Positions 33,426-42,151 of a DNA stretch of 64,000 bases are shown here, piece by piece (within the stretch, counting starts at the first letter, position 1; each line of letters begins with the position of its first letter). The notes beneath the pieces were generated by a model, which saw nothing but the letters and a program-made list of their open reading frames with translations, ran no database searches and was not told where the DNA came from. The stretch comes from JAHDBG01 sp963922685 (GTDB taxonomy: Bacteria > Pseudomonadota > Gammaproteobacteria > Chromatiales > Chromatiaceae). The position numbers were made by a program, and so were the translations under genes. The DNA lies in the NCBI GenBank assembly GCA_963922685.1, contig CAWUJM010000002.1, positions 1 to 64,000 of the forward strand, written 5' to 3'.

Positions 33426-35195
33426 ATGAAACAGCAGAAACTGGCTATTACCGACGTCGTATTGCGGGATGCACACCAGTCGTTGTTTGCAACACGCCTG
33501 CGTCTGGATGACATGTTGCCAATCGCAGCAAAGCTGGATCAGGTGGGCTTCTGGTCGCTGGAAACTTGGGGTGGTGCGACATTTGACGCCTGCATCCGTT
33601 ATCTGGGTGAAGATCCCTGGGAGCGGTTGCGGGCACTGAAGCAGGCGATGCCGGATACGCCGCAACAGATGTTGCTGCGTGGGCAGAATATTCTGGGCTA
33701 CCGACACTATGCCGATGATGTGGTCACCCGGTTCGTGGAACGGGCAGCACAGAATGGCATGGACGTGTTTCGTATCTTTGATGCGATGAATGACCTGCGC
33801 AATCTGGAAACAGCAGTTAAGGCAACGCTGCAGGTTGATAAGCATGCACAGGGCACCCTGTCGTACACCGTCAGTCCGGTGCACGACCTGAATTACTGGC
33901 TCAATCTGGCACGTGGGCTGGAATCCATGGGGTGCCATTCCATCTGCATCAAGGATATGGCGGGTCTGCTGACCCCCCGCGTGGCTGAACAACTGGTCAG
34001 CGGGTTGAAACAGACTGTCGGACTGCCGATCACACTGCATTCGCATGCGACTACCGGGCTGAGTACCGCTGCTATCCTGAAGGCAGTAGAAGCGGGTATT
34101 GACATGGTGGATACGGCTATTTCGTCCATGTCGACCACCTATGGGCATACTTCTACTGAAACTGTCGTGGCGATGCTGCAAGGTACAGAGCGGGATACCG
34201 GGCTGGATCTGGCACTGCTGGAAGAGATTGCTGCTTATTTCCGGGTGGTGCGGAAAAAATACGCAAAATTTGAAGGTTCATTGCGGGGTACTGATTCACG
34301 TATTCTGGTGGCTCAGGTGCCGGGTGGTATGCTGACCAACATGGAAAACCAGCTCCGCGAACAGGGTGCTGAAGATCGTCTGGATGAGGTGTTACACGAA
34401 ATTCCGCAGGTGCGCGAAGATCTGGGTTATCTGCCGCTGGTGACACCGACCTCCCAGATTGTCGGCACCCAGGCGGTGCTGAATGTGCTGACCGGCGAAC
34501 GTTACCGGACGATTGCAAAAGAAACGGCTGGCGTATTACGCGGCGAATATGGTGCGACCCCGGCCCCCGTCAATAAGACCTTGCAGGCCCGTGTGCTGGA
34601 TGATGGTCAGGAACCGATTACCTGTCGTCCGGCAGATCTGATTGCCAGCGAAACAGAGGCATTGACCAGAGAGTTTAACCGGCTGGTTGCAGAACACCAG
34701 TTGCGTGTGGCTGATGAGCCGACAGACGATATACTGACTTATGCGCTGTTTCCACAGGTTGGCCTGACATTCCTGCAGAACCGGGACAATCCGGCAGCCT
34801 TTGAGCCGGTACCCGGCACTGAATCTGAGCAGCCGCCAGCGGCGGCACCTGTTGTCGGGGCTGGCGGCACAGAGGCATATCAGATTACTGTAGATGGCCA
34901 TACCTACCAGGTCACGGTAGCGTCAGGTGGAGATGTCACGCAGATTCAGCCTGACAGACCTGTAGCACCTGCAGGCACAACGCAAACCACAGTACAGGCC
35001 CCACTGGCCGGCCATATTGTCAGTCTGTCAGTCAGTCAGGGGCAGACCGTTCAGGCCGGTGATGTGGTGATGATTCTGGAAGCCATGAAGATGGAGACCG
35101 AAGTCCGGGCCTCTGTCGGCGGACAGGTACAAACCATTCTGGTGCAGGCCGGAGATAAGGTGCAGGTCGGTGATCCCCTGCTGATACTGAGCTGA
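33426..35195 (+). CDS. oadA: OadA, oxaloacetate decarboxylase alpha subunit
   Basis: It transfers the carboxyl of oxaloacetate to biotin; OadB then decarboxylates carboxybiotin and exports Na+. The start at 33426 (MKQQKLAITDVVLRDAHQSL) follows GAGGATACC. The carboxyltransferase domain has the metal site DVVLRDAHQS and the CIKDMAGLLTP and HSHATTGLS blocks. A Pro/Ala-rich linker leads to the C-terminal biotinyl domain with EAMKMET. 589 residues. The gene sits in the order oadG-A-B. Confidence 0.96.
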   Translation: MKQQKLAITDVVLRDAHQSLFATRLRLDDMLPIAAKLDQVGFWSLETWGGATFDACIRYLGEDPWERLRALKQAMPDTPQQMLLRGQNILGYRHYADDVVTRFVERAAQNGMDVFRIFDAMNDLRNLETAVKATLQVDKHAQGTLSYTVSPVHDLNYWLNLARGLESMGCHSICIKDMAGLLTPRVAEQLVSGLKQTVGLPITLHSHATTGLSTAAILKAVEAGIDMVDTAISSMSTTYGHTSTETVVAMLQGTERDTGLDLALLEEIAAYFRVVRKKYAKFEGSLRGTDSRILVAQVPGGMLTNMENQLREQGAEDRLDEVLHEIPQVREDLGYLPLVTPTSQIVGTQAVLNVLTGERYRTIAKETAGVLRGEYGATPAPVNKTLQARVLDDGQEPITCRPADLIASETEALTREFNRLVAEHQLRVADEPTDDILTYALFPQVGLTFLQNRDNPAAFEPVPGTESEQPPAAAPVVGAGGTEAYQITVDGHTYQVTVASGGDVTQIQPDRPVAPAGTTQTTVQAPLAGHIVSLSVSQGQTVQAGDVVMILEAMKMETEVRASVGGQVQTILVQAGDKVQVGDPLLILS

Positions 35196-35199
35196 ACCG

Positions 35200-36498
35200 A
35201 TGCTGGAAACCGGACTGAATACGTTATGGCAATCGATGGGGATTGCCAACCTGGCGTGGGATCAGGGACTGATGATCTGCGTCGGTGCCCTGCTCATTTA
35301 TCTGGCAATCAGCAGAAAGTTTGAGCCATTGTTGTTACTGCCGATTGGATTTGGTTGCATACTGACCAATATACCGGTCGCCGGACTGGGTGAAAGTGCA
35401 GTCGGGCAGCTTCTGTCAGCTGCCGACCCGCAGCACCTGCTGGCTCTGGCGCAGCAACTGCAGGTTGACGTGAACCAGTTGGGTGCTGCCTGGCAGGAAG
35501 CCAGTCAGACTCAGGTGATGGCCGGCGAAGCACTGGCCTCCGGACTGGGATACAGTCCGGGTATGCTGCACAGATTTTATGATGTGGCGATCCTGTCTGG
35601 TATCGCGCCGCTGATGATCTTTATGGGTGTCGGTGCGCTCACTGATTTCAGCGCACTGATTGCGATGCCACGTACCCTGATACTGGGTGCAGCTGCCCAG
35701 TTTGGCATCTTTCTGACCCTGCTGGGTGCTCTGGTGCTGAATGTGCTGCCTGGTTTCGACTTTACCCTGGCAGATGCCTCAGCGATCGCAATTATCGGCG
35801 GTGCTGATGGTCCGACGGCAATTTTTTTAGCCTCTGCACTGGCACCTGATCTGCTGGGTGCGATTGCGGTCGCGGCCTATTCCTACATGGCGCTGGTGCC
35901 GATCATTCAGCCACCGATCATGCGGCTGCTGACCACACCGGCTGAACGCCGGATCGTCATGACCCAGCTGCGCCCGGTGAGTAAACTGGAAAAGATTTTA
36001 TTTCCGCTGACGGTATTGTTATTATGTCTGCTGTTTCTGCCTTCGGCGGCACCACTGATCGGTATGCTGACCTTCGGTAATCTGCTGCGTGAAGCTGGTG
36101 TGGTGGAACGGTTGAGTAAGGCGGCGCAGAATGAAATCATCAATATTGTCACCATTATCTTAGGGCTGGCAGTCGGTTCTAAGTTACAGGCAGATAAATT
36201 TCTGAGTGTGGAAACACTCGGTATTCTCGCGCTCGGTGCATTTGCATTTGCGATTGGCACAGCTGCTGGTATCCTGATGGCGAAAGTGCTGAATAAGACC
36301 TCGGCAGAAGCGGTGAATCCGCTGATTGGTGCCGCCGGCGTGTCTGCCGTACCGATGGCGGCGCGTGTCGTCAATAAGGTCGGTCTGGAAGCGAATCCGC
36401 ATAACTTTCTGCTGATGCATGCGATGGGTCCGAACGTCGCTGGGGTGATCGGCTCAGCAGTCGCTGCGGGCGTCTTACTCGCCTTAGTCGGACAATAA
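35200..36498 (+). CDS. oadB: OadB, sodium-translocating decarboxylase beta subunit
   Basis: OadB is the polytopic subunit that decarboxylates carboxybiotin while pumping Na+ outwards. The 432-residue protein has repeated hydrophobic helices and the conserved functional segments MGVGALTDFSALIAMP and IIGGADGPTAIFLAS (with the essential Asp). NPLIGAAGVSAVPMAARV and HAMGPNVAGVIGSAVAAGV follow. It begins 4 nt after the oadA stop. The operon ends here; a tRNA follows. Confidence 0.96.
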   Translation: MLETGLNTLWQSMGIANLAWDQGLMICVGALLIYLAISRKFEPLLLLPIGFGCILTNIPVAGLGESAVGQLLSAADPQHLLALAQQLQVDVNQLGAAWQEASQTQVMAGEALASGLGYSPGMLHRFYDVAILSGIAPLMIFMGVGALTDFSALIAMPRTLILGAAAQFGIFLTLLGALVLNVLPGFDFTLADASAIAIIGGADGPTAIFLASALAPDLLGAIAVAAYSYMALVPIIQPPIMRLLTTPAERRIVMTQLRPVSKLEKILFPLTVLLLCLLFLPSAAPLIGMLTFGNLLREAGVVERLSKAAQNEIINIVTIILGLAVGSKLQADKFLSVETLGILALGAFAFAIGTAAGILMAKVLNKTSAEAVNPLIGAAGVSAVPMAARVVNKVGLEANPHNFLLMHAMGPNVAGVIGSAVAAGVLLALVGQ

Positions 36499-36516
36499 CC
36501 TTTCTATGATTTTGTG

Positions 36517-36592
36517 GCTGGCGTAGCTCAGTAGGTAGAGCAGCTGATTTGTAATCAGCAGGTCACGGGTTCGATTCCTGTCGCCAGCTCCA
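36517..36592 (+). tRNA. tRNA-Thr (anticodon UGU)
   Basis: A 76-nt standard cloverleaf: acceptor GCTGGCG/CGCCAGC, D-arm TAGCTCAGTAGGTAGAGCA, anticodon stem CTGAT/ATCAG with loop TTTGTAA (anticodon TGT), T-arm with GTTCGATTC and an encoded CCA. Confidence 0.96.
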
Positions 36593-36605
36593 GATTCCCC
36601 TCTTT

Positions 36606-37262
36606 ATGTTTACCCTCCTCAGTCGATATCACACACTGATAGCGATCATCCTCCTTTCCTCTGGTCTGGTTGCGTGTGATGCGCAGGACCGCCCGACGAT
36701 TTCTCTCTACCTGGCCACCCAGCGTAGCGATCTGGATCAGCTGGAACGTCATCTGCACTGGCGCAGTGACATCAACCAGCCTTTTCCTGATGGTCGCTAT
36801 CCGCTGCATGTGGTGGCAGAACAGGGCAGAATCAGTTTACTGACTGCATTGCTGGAACATCAGGCAACACTGACAGTACGGGATTCCTCAGACCTGACAC
36901 CAGTCGATTCAGCCATACTGCACGGGCATATTCAGGCAGCGGAATTATTACTGAATGCAGGTGCTGTGATAAACGCATCTGAACTGTTGTTGCTGGCAGC
37001 GCAGCAAGGCCTGCAGGACCGCGATATTGTGCGTTTTCTGATACAACAGGGCGCAGATCCGGAAACCACAGATCCGGCGGGTAACACGGCACTACTGATT
37101 GCGATTCAGCAGCACAACCACCGGCTGGTGGCCCATTTACTGTCACAGGGTGCCGATATGAACGTGCGCAATGCACAGGGCCAGAGTGCGCTGACACTCG
37201 CCCGGCAGCAGCATCTGCAAACGATACAGCGCAGTTTACGTCGTTATGGTGCGTATGAATGA
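36606..37262 (+). CDS. Ankyrin-repeat lipoprotein
   Basis: The N-terminus is a lipoprotein signal with lipobox LVAC (Cys24), so the mature protein should be lipid-anchored on the periplasmic side. Four to five ankyrin repeats follow: DGRYPLHVVAEQGRISLLTALLEH (about 61-84), DLTPVDSAILHGHIQAAELLLNAGA, a degenerate one at about 124-150, and AGNTALLIAIQQHNHRLVAHLLSQGAD. 218 residues. The repeats imply protein binding; the partner is unknown. It lies between tRNA-Thr and the SURF1 gene. Confidence 0.8.
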   Translation: MFTLLSRYHTLIAIILLSSGLVACDAQDRPTISLYLATQRSDLDQLERHLHWRSDINQPFPDGRYPLHVVAEQGRISLLTALLEHQATLTVRDSSDLTPVDSAILHGHIQAAELLLNAGAVINASELLLLAAQQGLQDRDIVRFLIQQGADPETTDPAGNTALLIAIQQHNHRLVAHLLSQGADMNVRNAQGQSALTLARQQHLQTIQRSLRRYGAYE

Positions 37263-37307
37263 ATCACTGAAGTTACGCGCTTTTCCTTTGATCTCCGGTG
37301 CCTCCGG

Positions 37308-38036
37308 ATGAGAGGGTGGGTGTTTCGTCCGGCTCTCTGGCCGACGCTCGGCTTTGTCGCATTATTCATCATACTACTGAACCTTGGCGACTGGCAGCTG
37401 GAGCGCGCCGCCGAAAAACAGGCACTGATCACGGCAAAACAGGTACGCCAGGCAGGGCCGCCGCTCATGCTGCACCAGATCCGCCCGGCACTGATACCGG
37501 ACCGGTTCCGGTCAGCATTCGCAGAGGGCCAGTATCAGCCGGGACAGCAGTGGTTGCTGGATAACCGGCTGTATCAGGGACGTCCTGGTTATCACGTTTA
37601 CAGCCTGTTCCGGCTGCGGGATGGTACGCACATACTGCTGAATCGCGGCTGGGTCAGCCAGGGCGCGTCACGCCAGACCCTGCCTGATCTGCCGCTGCCC
37701 ACCGGACAGCACCAGATACGTGGTCATCTGGATACACCGGCAGCAGTCGGGCTGGTGTTGGCCGAACCTGACTGGGCTGATACTGCCGCAGAGCAGGTGG
37801 TGCCGAATCTGGATATTGCCGCACTGGCTGCGGCGCGGGGGCTGACGCTACCTGAACTGGCACTGGTCGTTGATTCCGGCCAGCCGGGTGCGCTGCAACA
37901 TGACTGGCGGGCGATAGAAACGCTGACGCCAACAAAACATCAGGGCTATGCCGCACAGTGGTTTGCGCTGGCCCTGGCCCTGCTGATAATCTATCTCGGT
38001 GTGAACCTGAAACGGCGGGATACAAAACCTGACTGA
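37308..38036 (+). CDS. SURF1-family cytochrome oxidase assembly protein
   Basis: SURF1 proteins help insert heme a into cytochrome c oxidase. The 242-residue protein has the family topology: an N-terminal helix (LWPTLGFVALFIILLNLGDWQLERAAEK), a large periplasmic domain and a C-terminal helix (YAAQWFALALALLIIYLGVNLKRR). Signature stretches are GDWQLERAAEK, LLDNRLYQGRPGYHV, LLNRGWV and KHQGYAAQWFALA. It is convergent with the NADAR-RibA gene. The rest of the cox locus is not in the window. Confidence 0.88.
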   Translation: MRGWVFRPALWPTLGFVALFIILLNLGDWQLERAAEKQALITAKQVRQAGPPLMLHQIRPALIPDRFRSAFAEGQYQPGQQWLLDNRLYQGRPGYHVYSLFRLRDGTHILLNRGWVSQGASRQTLPDLPLPTGQHQIRGHLDTPAAVGLVLAEPDWADTAAEQVVPNLDIAALAAARGLTLPELALVVDSGQPGALQHDWRAIETLTPTKHQGYAAQWFALALALLIIYLGVNLKRRDTKPD

Positions 38037-38048
38037 GGGATAGCAGGT

Positions 38049-38062
38049 CAGACGTATGTCTG
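38049..38062. terminator. Small hairpin between convergent genes
   Basis: CAGAC/GTCTG with loop GTAT lies in the 32-nt gap between the SURF1 and NADAR-RibA stop codons. The stem is short; it might serve as a weak bidirectional terminator. Confidence 0.25.
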
Positions 38063-38068
38063 CATACA

Positions 38069-39157
38069 TCAATTGAGGGTTTCCGGAGCCGGACTGGTTA
38101 TCGGGATATCGTGTCCCATCCGGGCATTTTTGGTCGCCAGATAATCTACGTTATGCGCATTCTGCGGCGAGGTCATTTTTTCACGGATGACCTGGAGCCC
38201 GGCCTGTTCCAGTCCGCGCAGTTTATCCGGGTTGTTCGTCATCAGCTGCACCTGCTGCACACCCAGATCGCGCAGGATTGCCGCCGGCAGCTGATAAGTA
38301 CGGGCATCCGCCGGTAAGCCGAGAACTTCATTCGCTTCTTCCGTATCCAGTCCCTGTGTCTGGTAGTGGTAAGCACGCATCTTGTTGCCGAGTCCGATAC
38401 CACGTCCTTCGTCCCGCATGTACAGCAGGATGCCACCGCTGCCGGAGGCCGCTGCGTCCTGCATCCGGCGCAGAGCCTGTTCCAGTTGCTGGCCACAGTC
38501 ACATTTGAGCGACCGGAACAGATCGCCGGTGAGACACTCGGAATGAATCCGGGTCAGGGTCGGCTGATCCGGATCAATCCGGCCAACGATGATCGCGACA
38601 TGTTCCTTCCCCCGATGATCCATATAGACGTTAAAGTTCAGGGTGCCGTAGTCAGTCGGTACCGGCACGTCTTTCTGGATTGACATCCAGGGAACCCGGG
38701 CACTGGCATCTGCCTGCAGGTTTTGCCAGCGACGCAGCCGGGTTCTGATCACCATCAGCAATTCGCCCAACCGGTTTTCACCCTCGCCCCCGGCGGTAAT
38801 GCCCCGGTCGGTGTCTGTGCGGTGGTGCAGCGGCGCATCTGCCGTGCTGAGTAAGAGCGCATTCAGATCATCGTTATATCTGAATTTGGCGTACAGTGCC
38901 TCCCGCAGGATATCTGCTCTGATCCGTTCCCAGTCAGTCCGGCGGGCTGCGGTTATGGCCCGGGCCAGCTGGCGCGCCGCCTGTGGTGTCAGTGCCTGGC
39001 GGATCCGTTCCTGATCCGCAGCCTGTACAAACTGCTGAGCCTGATAATAATGCTCAACGCTGTGCCAGTATTGTTGCTGCAGCTTCAGGCTTCTGGGATA
39101 CAGATTACTCAGGGCAAAATAATCGCCCGGCTGGTCATTAAAGATAATCGGGTTCAT
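38069..39157 (-). CDS. NADAR domain-GTP cyclohydrolase II fusion
   Basis: Residues 1 to about 150 are a NADAR/YbiA-like domain: FALSNLYPRSLKL (about 14-26), YWHSVEHYYQAQQF (about 30-43) and GGEGENRLGELLM near its end. From about residue 165 the protein is RibA: VPVPTDYGTLNFNVY, zinc-ligand segment HSECLTGDLFRSLKCDCGQQL, catalytic YMRDEGRGIGL and LMTNNPDKLRGLEQAGL. RibA opens GTP to the first riboflavin intermediate. NADAR domains are known to hydrolyse the reactive N-glycosides made by RibA and RibD, so the fusion joins synthesis with damage control. Its start overlaps the ccmH stop by 4 nt. Confidence 0.9.
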   Translation of the reverse strand: MNPIIFNDQPGDYFALSNLYPRSLKLQQQYWHSVEHYYQAQQFVQAADQERIRQALTPQAARQLARAITAARRTDWERIRADILREALYAKFRYNDDLNALLLSTADAPLHHRTDTDRGITAGGEGENRLGELLMVIRTRLRRWQNLQADASARVPWMSIQKDVPVPTDYGTLNFNVYMDHRGKEHVAIIVGRIDPDQPTLTRIHSECLTGDLFRSLKCDCGQQLEQALRRMQDAAASGSGGILLYMRDEGRGIGLGNKMRAYHYQTQGLDTEEANEVLGLPADARTYQLPAAILRDLGVQQVQLMTNNPDKLRGLEQAGLQVIREKMTSPQNAHNVDYLATKNARMGHDIPITSPAPETLN

Positions 39158-39543
39158 CTGTGTTGCCGGATATAGCGCAGGACTCCCGCGATCGCGAGGA
39201 TCAGCAGAGCGAGCGGGGCAAGCCAGAGCAGCGCGGTTGCCGCATTAAAGGGTGGGTCATACAGGACAAAGTTGCCATAACGTGCTGCCATGAAATCGGC
39301 GACCTGCTGACGGGTGTAGCCCTGCCGGACCAGTTCGTACGTCTTGCGGCGCATGTCCTGCGCCAGTTCAGCATTTGAATCTGCGATGTTCTGGTTCTGG
39401 CACACCAGGCAGCGCAGTTCCTGAATCAGATTGAGATACCGGTGTTCCTGTGTCTGGTTGCTGAACTGATACTGTTCCGTTGCCTGCGCCAGACTCAGGC
39501 TACTGCAGAGCAGGATCAGACGCAGCCAGAATGCAATGGGCAT
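39154..39543 (-). CDS. ccmH: CcmH, cytochrome c maturation thiol-oxidoreductase
   Basis: CcmH keeps apocytochrome c cysteines reduced for heme attachment. The 129-residue protein has a signal peptide (cleaved near AQATEQ), the redox motif LRCLVCQNQ (Cys45, Cys48), the LAQDMRRKTYELVRQG region and a C-terminal transmembrane helix (ALLWLAPLALLILAIAGVL). It follows ccmG after 6 nt and overlaps the NADAR-RibA start. The cycH/CcmI TPR domain of some CcmH proteins is absent. Confidence 0.94.
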   Translation of the reverse strand: MPIAFWLRLILLCSSLSLAQATEQYQFSNQTQEHRYLNLIQELRCLVCQNQNIADSNAELAQDMRRKTYELVRQGYTRQQVADFMAARYGNFVLYDPPFNAATALLWLAPLALLILAIAGVLRYIRQHR

Positions 39544-39549
39544 CGTATG

Positions 39550-40086
39550 CTACTGGTGGGTGAAATGAGGGGCAAACTGTTGTTGCCAGAGGGTGGGGTT
39601 CAGTGCGCCCTTGTGTCTGGCACGGATAATGCCGCCGACATCAATCAGGAAGGTTTCGGGCGCACCATACACGCCCCATTCAATTACCGCCTGGCTGTGC
39701 GGATCAAAGGCGACCTGAATAAACGGATTGCCCAGTTGTTGTAACATGCGCAGCGCATCCGCACGATTATCACGCCAGTTCAGTCCGACGATCGGGATGC
39801 CGCGTTCAGCCAGCTGAACCAGATACGCATGTTCGCGCCAGCATTCCGGACACCAGGTGCCCCAGACATTGAGTAACCAGGTCTGACCAAGGTAATCATC
39901 CGGACTGACCTGCTGCGTCTCATTCAGCAGGCCGGGCAGCGTAAAGTCAGGTGCTGGTCTGCCAATCTGGTTGCCGGGAATGTCACGCGGGTGATACTCG
40001 CCTGCATTCATCTGACTCAGCATCAGCCAGAAGAGCCCGGCGAGTGCCAGAAAGATGACGAGTGGCAGGAGGGTCTTTCTGAGCAT
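39550..40086 (-). CDS. ccmG: CcmG/DsbE, thiol:disulfide oxidoreductase for cytochrome c
   Basis: This membrane-anchored thioredoxin-like protein reduces apocytochrome c in the periplasm. The 178-residue product has an N-terminal anchor (LLPLVIFLALAGLFWLML), the GRPAPDFTLPGL entry strand, the active site WGTWCPECWREH (Cys79, Cys82) and the family-specific PIVGLNWRD and GVYGAPETFLID (cis-Pro). ccmF normally precedes it, but upstream here is a 220-nt gap and then the AAA ATPase gene. Confidence 0.94.
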   Translation of the reverse strand: MLRKTLLPLVIFLALAGLFWLMLSQMNAGEYHPRDIPGNQIGRPAPDFTLPGLLNETQQVSPDDYLGQTWLLNVWGTWCPECWREHAYLVQLAERGIPIVGLNWRDNRADALRMLQQLGNPFIQVAFDPHSQAVIEWGVYGAPETFLIDVGGIIRARHKGALNPTLWQQQFAPHFTHQ

Positions 40087-40306
40087 GTCAGGGCGCGAAC
40101 ATTTCAGCCAGCGAGATCAACGCTGTCGCCCGGCCGGGCTGACCAGTCCCGCAGAATGTGTGCCGGAAAAGTCATGCCTGCGCTGTTACCAGTCTGTCGT
40201 AATGTTGCTTCCATAGCAGGGATACCTCTGGGTCAGGTTGAAAAGTTATGGCGATCCTATAGCTTTGCGGACGTTTTTGCCAGTACTACAGATCTGTTTA
40301 TTAATC

Positions 40307-41908
40307 CTACAGACCCCAGATGCTGATGGTGCGATTATTCTGGTCAGCAGTGTCATGCCAGATTCTGTCATCCCACGACATCTCAATACGGCGATCAAAA
40401 ATCAGCAGATGCGCTTCATCTGCGTCACACCACGTAGCATAGTCAGCGGTTTGTGGCAGGCCGTCTGCCAGAGTGGCTTCCAGTGAGCCATACCGGATCT
40501 TCAGTTCCAGCACGATCCGCTGACTTGCACCGTGCAAGCCTGCCTGTTCATCCACCGGCCATTCAATAAACAGATCCGTGCGCCTGCGCCCGAGGCCATA
40601 TTCGCGGCTGATACGTCCACCGCCGTTCACGATCCGCTGCAGAAACGCTTGTAGTAGCAGCTGTGGCCCGGCCTCTTTGTATGTGAATTGCTCTATCCAG
40701 ACATCACTATGTTCACGGAAGAATTGCTGGAAGGCCTGCAGTAGTCGGGACATGTCCAGCCGTCGTGCCGGGGTCAGATACCAGTGCTGCTGGTGCGTGA
40801 TTCGTGTTTGTTTGGACCAGATAAGTTCGCGTGGAATTGTTTCCTGATAAATACGATTCGCGATCTGTGTTTCGGGTCTGATGGTGATGAGCCCCAGGTC
40901 AGCAACATATTGCATGTCATCCGTCGGAATATCTGATTTGTCATCTGCGCTGGACAGAATCGCTGAAATGACATGATGTACCCGGGGTTCCTGAAGTTTA
41001 TCGGTCAGTTGATCCAGATGCGTGGCACGTGACTGAATCAGTTGTTCCCGGGCAGTCCGGTAATCTTCCAGTGTGATAGTGACAGAACGATCCCACAGCT
41101 GGCGCATTTCGGGTGCACGTGTCAGCTGGTAGCCGAGTGCATTCACCAGCCAGGGCTGGCCTTGGGTATCCGCCCACAATTCAGGATAGATGTCTGTTGC
41201 AAACTGCTGTCCGGTCGCTGCAGTATGTTGTTGCCAGAGGGCCTGTACTTCAGATTCATGCAGATCGCCAAGCCGTAATGCGGTCGCCCTGATATTAAAT
41301 GCAGATCCACCGGTAATAATGTCTTTGCCCCGGGTATGCATGCGGTAATCCCGCACATCACGTATGCCACATAACACGACAGAACTCGGAAAGGCTGCCG
41401 GACGCTGGGTATAACCTGCACGAATCTGACGTAATACCGAAATCAGGGTATCACCGACCAACGCATCAATTTCATCCAGAAACAATACGCTGGGCTGAGT
41501 GGACTGCTGACACCAGTGTTGCAACATCGCATGCAGCAAAGAGGCTGGTGCATATCGCTGACGCTGTTGTGCCAGCCAGTCAGTCAGAAACTGATCCTGC
41601 AGATACACCTCAGCTGCAGATGCCACAGATTCAACAACCGCATCAATACCATGTTTCACATCCTCACGTGCGGCCTGTGCGCCTTCAATATTCGTATACA
41701 ACGCCCGGTACACGCCTTGCTGATTCAGGTGATCCATCAGTGCCATTAAACAACTGGTCTTCCCGGTCTGGCGTGGCGCGTGCAGCACAAAATAGTTTTC
41801 TTCCTCCAGCAACATCATGATGTGCGTCATATCCATGCGCTGCAGCGGATCAATCAGATAATGTTTTCCCTGCCGGGATGGCCCGGTCCGGTTAAAAAAC
41901 AATGGCAT
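40307..41908 (-). CDS. AAA ATPase with C-terminal PD-(D/E)XK-like domain, copy 2
   Basis: This is a full-length paralogue of the protein at 12823-14418. It shares Walker A APRQTGKTS, Walker B VLFLDEIDALVGDTLISVLRQIRAGY, VVLCGIRDVRDYR and IITGGSAFNI. It also shares the C-terminal block INGGGRISREYGLGRRRTDL in near-identical form (VNGGGRISREYGLG in both), IVLELKIRYGSLEATL and HLLIFDRR. 533 residues. It lies between the ccm operon and tRNA-Ser, where it separates ccmG from any upstream ccm genes. The upstream gap 40087-40306 holds nothing recognisable. Function unknown; predicted ATPase and nuclease-like fold. Confidence 0.75.
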   Translation of the reverse strand: MPLFFNRTGPSRQGKHYLIDPLQRMDMTHIMMLLEEENYFVLHAPRQTGKTSCLMALMDHLNQQGVYRALYTNIEGAQAAREDVKHGIDAVVESVASAAEVYLQDQFLTDWLAQQRQRYAPASLLHAMLQHWCQQSTQPSVLFLDEIDALVGDTLISVLRQIRAGYTQRPAAFPSSVVLCGIRDVRDYRMHTRGKDIITGGSAFNIRATALRLGDLHESEVQALWQQHTAATGQQFATDIYPELWADTQGQPWLVNALGYQLTRAPEMRQLWDRSVTITLEDYRTAREQLIQSRATHLDQLTDKLQEPRVHHVISAILSSADDKSDIPTDDMQYVADLGLITIRPETQIANRIYQETIPRELIWSKQTRITHQQHWYLTPARRLDMSRLLQAFQQFFREHSDVWIEQFTYKEAGPQLLLQAFLQRIVNGGGRISREYGLGRRRTDLFIEWPVDEQAGLHGASQRIVLELKIRYGSLEATLADGLPQTADYATWCDADEAHLLIFDRRIEMSWDDRIWHDTADQNNRTISIWGL

Positions 41909-41989
41909 GGCAGATTCTCATGATGCCGGTGTCCTGACAGGTCAGCGGATTGTGCAGAAAGGATGTGAGGGTGCAGAGAGGGAAAATGC

Positions 41990-42055
41990 GGATGGAGCAA
42001 TTCTGGCAGGGCAGATGGAGCGGTCCTGCGGCGTGTGTCGGATGGAGCGATACTG
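41990..42055. repeat. Three short direct repeats next to tRNA-Ser
   Basis: The unit (G/A)GATGGAGC(A/G)(A/G)TNCTG occurs at 41990, 42013 and 42040. A related GATGGAGCTGTT occurs within the tRNA variable arm at about 42086. The repeats fill the gap between the AAA ATPase start and the tRNA 3' end. Confidence 0.45.
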
Positions 42056-42057
42056 TA

Positions 42058-42150
42058 TGGCGGAGAGTGAGGGATTCGAACCCTCGATGGAGCTGTTAAC
42101 CCCATACTCCCTTAGCAGGGGAGCGCCTTCAGCCGCTCGGCCAACTCTCC
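42058..42150 (-). tRNA. tRNA-Ser (anticodon GCU)
   Basis: On the minus strand a 93-nt class II tRNA: acceptor GGAGAGT/ACTCTCC, anticodon loop CTGCTAA (anticodon GCT), long variable arm, T-loop GTTCGAATC and an encoded CCA. The order lysC-csrA-tRNA-Ser is conserved in gammaproteobacteria. Confidence 0.95.
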
Positions 42151-42151
42151 G

